Origin: Streptomyces tuirus
Lineage (GTDB): Bacteria; Actinomycetota; Actinomycetes; Streptomycetales; Streptomycetaceae
Assembly: GCF_014701095.1 (NCBI RefSeq)
Contig: NZ_AP023439.1
Coordinates: 7,490,001-7,554,000 of the forward strand
Length of the DNA stretch: 64,000 bases
Direction of reading: 5' to 3'
Of this stretch, positions 62,277 to 64,000 are shown piece after piece (the first letter of the stretch is position 1; every line of letters starts with the position of its first letter). A program made the translations under genes and the position numbers. Under the pieces are notes generated by a model. It was not told the DNA's origin. It was given only the letters and a program-made list of their open reading frames with translations, and did not search any database.

Positions 62277-63560
62277 TCAGCGTCTGGTCCGGGGGCCGAC
62301 CCGTTCGTAGGCGCAGTGCTTGGTGACCGGGTTCAGGACGGCGACTTTCAGCGGGCTCTGAGCGGCCTCCTCGAGACGCAACAGCCAGTCCCGGCCGGGG
62401 ACCAGGATGGTCAGGTCCGCAGGCCACCGGGCGAGCGCTGAGGGGTCCGGGCACGCCACACCGGCCAGCTGGAACGCGGCCCCCGTGCGCGGCCGGCTGT
62501 AGAGGAGCAGCCCGTTGCCATGGGCGGGGCTCTGCTCACCGCACGTGACCGCCTTGCCGGAGGCGGAGGAGACCAACTCCATGAACGCTGGCCACAGCGC
62601 AGCCTTGATGCCCGCGTGCTCGAAGAAGGCCGTCAGCCGCTCCTGCTCCGCCTGCTGCTCCTCGTGCGCCTGTTCCGCAGCGGCCAGCCGACGGTCCTCG
62701 GCAGCCAGTCTGCGTTCCTCGGCGGCCAGTCGGGCCCGTTCGGTGGCAGCGGCCCGCTTCTGTGCGGCCTGTCGGCGTTGCTCGGCCGCGGCCTGCTGCA
62801 TGACGGCTTCGGCATCGGCCTCCAGCCGGGCCCGGGCGATGGCCAGTTGGACGTAGGAGTGGGCGGTCCACCACACCGTGCCGTCCGGGCCGGTATGGGC
62901 ATGGACCCGTCCCTGGAGAATCCACCGGATCGCATCGTCCAGGGAGCAGCTGATGTGGGTCCACGCCGCTTTCGTCTTCACCGTGTGTGGCGTTGCCCAG
63001 GTGTAGCGCGCCATGCCATAGCGCACCGTCCATGCGTCCCCGCGGTTCCTGGGGGGCGCTAACCGCAGGGAGGGCACGCCGCGCTCCCACGGCCGCTTCT
63101 CCATCGCCACCCAGCACACCGCCACACCGTCGACTGCGTAGCGGTCCGTCCGCATCCGCGCATCCTGCGGCGTCATGGGCGACAACTGCGCCTCCAGCGC
63201 CATGAACGGCCGGTCCTGCTCATCAAAGACCAGCACGTCGGCACGCCAGGTCCGGGCCTCGTTGCCGACCTCCAGCTCAGCTCTGAAGCCTGCCGCCCGG
63301 GCGGCGGTGGCCAGCTCCAGCTTCAGCAGGTGATGCTCCGGCGACTCGTTCGCCAGCGCGCAGTCGCGCGGCCGCACCTGGTGGTAGAAGTGCCTGGCAC
63401 GGTGGGGGGAGATGCGCGCGAACACTTTCCCCCGGCACTCCGGACACGCCAGCTCCAGCCCTTTCACGCGGTGGACGTCCGCCCAGGACCGGCCGCACCC
63501 GAGATCGTCCAGCGACGCATCCAGCCGGCCCCAGCGCGCATGCACGGCGGTGTACCCCAT
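62277..63560 (-). CDS. CoiA-like putative nuclease
   Basis: This 427-aa protein has a zinc-binding CPECRGKVFARISPHRARHF, followed by SPEHHLLKLELATAARAAGF and the nuclease-like core TWRADVLVFDEQDRPF and ALEAQLSPMT, as in competence protein CoiA. The active-site pattern E...D...ExQ is visible. An Ala/Glu/Arg coiled coil at about residues 230-300 is added. CoiA promotes recombination of incoming DNA in firmicutes; here it may act in conjugation or repair at the replicon end. ATG 63560 is chosen. Confidence 0.82.
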   Translation of the reverse strand: MGYTAVHARWGRLDASLDDLGCGRSWADVHRVKGLELACPECRGKVFARISPHRARHFYHQVRPRDCALANESPEHHLLKLELATAARAAGFRAELEVGNEARTWRADVLVFDEQDRPFMALEAQLSPMTPQDARMRTDRYAVDGVAVCWVAMEKRPWERGVPSLRLAPPRNRGDAWTVRYGMARYTWATPHTVKTKAAWTHISCSLDDAIRWILQGRVHAHTGPDGTVWWTAHSYVQLAIARARLEADAEAVMQQAAAEQRRQAAQKRAAATERARLAAEERRLAAEDRRLAAAEQAHEEQQAEQERLTAFFEHAGIKAALWPAFMELVSSASGKAVTCGEQSPAHGNGLLLYSRPRTGAAFQLAGVACPDPSALARWPADLTILVPGRDWLLRLEEAAQSPLKVAVLNPVTKHCAYERVGPRTRR

Positions 63561-64000
63561 CAGCCCCCTCCCGTGTGGCCCGAGGACAGCATCCCCTCCC
63601 GCCGGGACGGCGATACACCGGATGAGGACGGCGCGGCTCCCGCTGTTCGTGCGCAGATGAGCCGGCCAGGCCGGCCGATCGCGGTACCCGGCGGCGGCAG
63701 CATCGGCCGGACACAGGGCACGCCGCCGGGCGACTCAGTCTCTCTCATGAGCCAACCCGGCCCGGCGGGGGCCCAGGGACACCGACCCTATCGAAGCCGT
63801 CTCCGGCGGGATGGGTACGGACGGGCAGCGGGTCCTGGCGGCGGTGGAGCTGGAGCAAGCTCAGGAGGCGCCGGATGTGCAGGTCGCCGAGGAGGCCGTC
63901 CAGGTCAGGCTTGTCGCTTCGCCAGCATCCCCGGGGAAGCCGACTCGCCATCCGCTGCTCTTAGCACTGCGTCCCGTCTCCAGGGGAGCCTGTGTACCCA
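63561..64000. other. Right edge, no confident gene
   Basis: A minus-strand frame (63745-63951) encodes LDGLLGDLHIRRLLSLLQLH, which may be part of a decayed or incomplete protein. No other support is seen. Confidence 0.35.

Overview
The window looks like the distal arm of a linear Streptomyces replicon, either a chromosome end or a large linear plasmid. GC content is very high, GTG starts are common, and many genes overlap by 4 bp (GTGA or ATGA). The families present are typical of Streptomyces: SARP/AfsR regulators, Scr1/DUF397 pairs and an ECF41 sigma factor. A tap-tpg pair, encoding the telomere-associated and terminal proteins that cap linear Streptomyces replicons, lies at 55.1-57.9 kb. 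Gene order is tidy from 1 to about 23 kb and becomes a patchwork of insertion sequences, pseudogenes and mobile-element genes to the right.

Region 1 (0-15.7 kb) carries an ECF41 sigma factor with its usual partner oxidoreductase and a cold-shock protein. Next comes a benzoylformate-to-benzoate operon (decarboxylase, benzaldehyde dehydrogenase, aromatic-acid transporter) with a divergent LysR regulator. It also carries a MEDS-domain kinase-like protein coupled to a STAS protein, a large AfsR-type regulator, and an Scr1-like HTH / DUF397 / ATP-binding trio. A 15-bp motif, GGTATAnCGGCRGTA, recurs upstream of three of these regulatory genes.

Region 2 (16.7-23 kb) is the most novel locus. Two paralogous six-cysteine small peptides (68 and 65 aa) share a leader ending in VPKAxAxADT. 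They flank an S26 signal peptidase, a SARP/NB-ARC activator, an ABC exporter, a MauD-like thioredoxin-fold protein and a MauE-like membrane redox protein. I infer a peptide system that makes and exports disulfide-rich products. I do not recognise it as a described class.

Region 3 (23-43.7 kb) is accessory DNA. It holds small membrane proteins, an MFS exporter, a Ser/Thr kinase, and remnants of a Tn3 transposon with its resolvase. At least three IS5-type elements, one IS701-type and one IS256-type element are present, several abutting CTAG sites. A ~394-bp inverted repeat is left by two copies of one IS. Single-base frameshifts are frequent here, so decay and assembly error both need considering.

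Region 4 (43.7-55.1 kb) is a minus-strand Tn7-like module: TnsA-like, two TnsB-like transposases, TniB ATPase and TniQ, coupled by GTGA overlaps. A truncated second TniB lies beyond it. One TnsB has lost its DDE residues, the TnsA lacks its expected catalytic Asp, and the other TnsB carries a 1-base frameshift. A second TniQ-like gene lies directly upstream, next to tap-tpg.

Region 5 (55.1-64 kb) holds tpg and tap, an ankyrin-repeat protein, a large helicase with helicase-associated repeats, a DUF6207 pseudogene with TGA at the expected Trp codon, and a CoiA-like putative nuclease.
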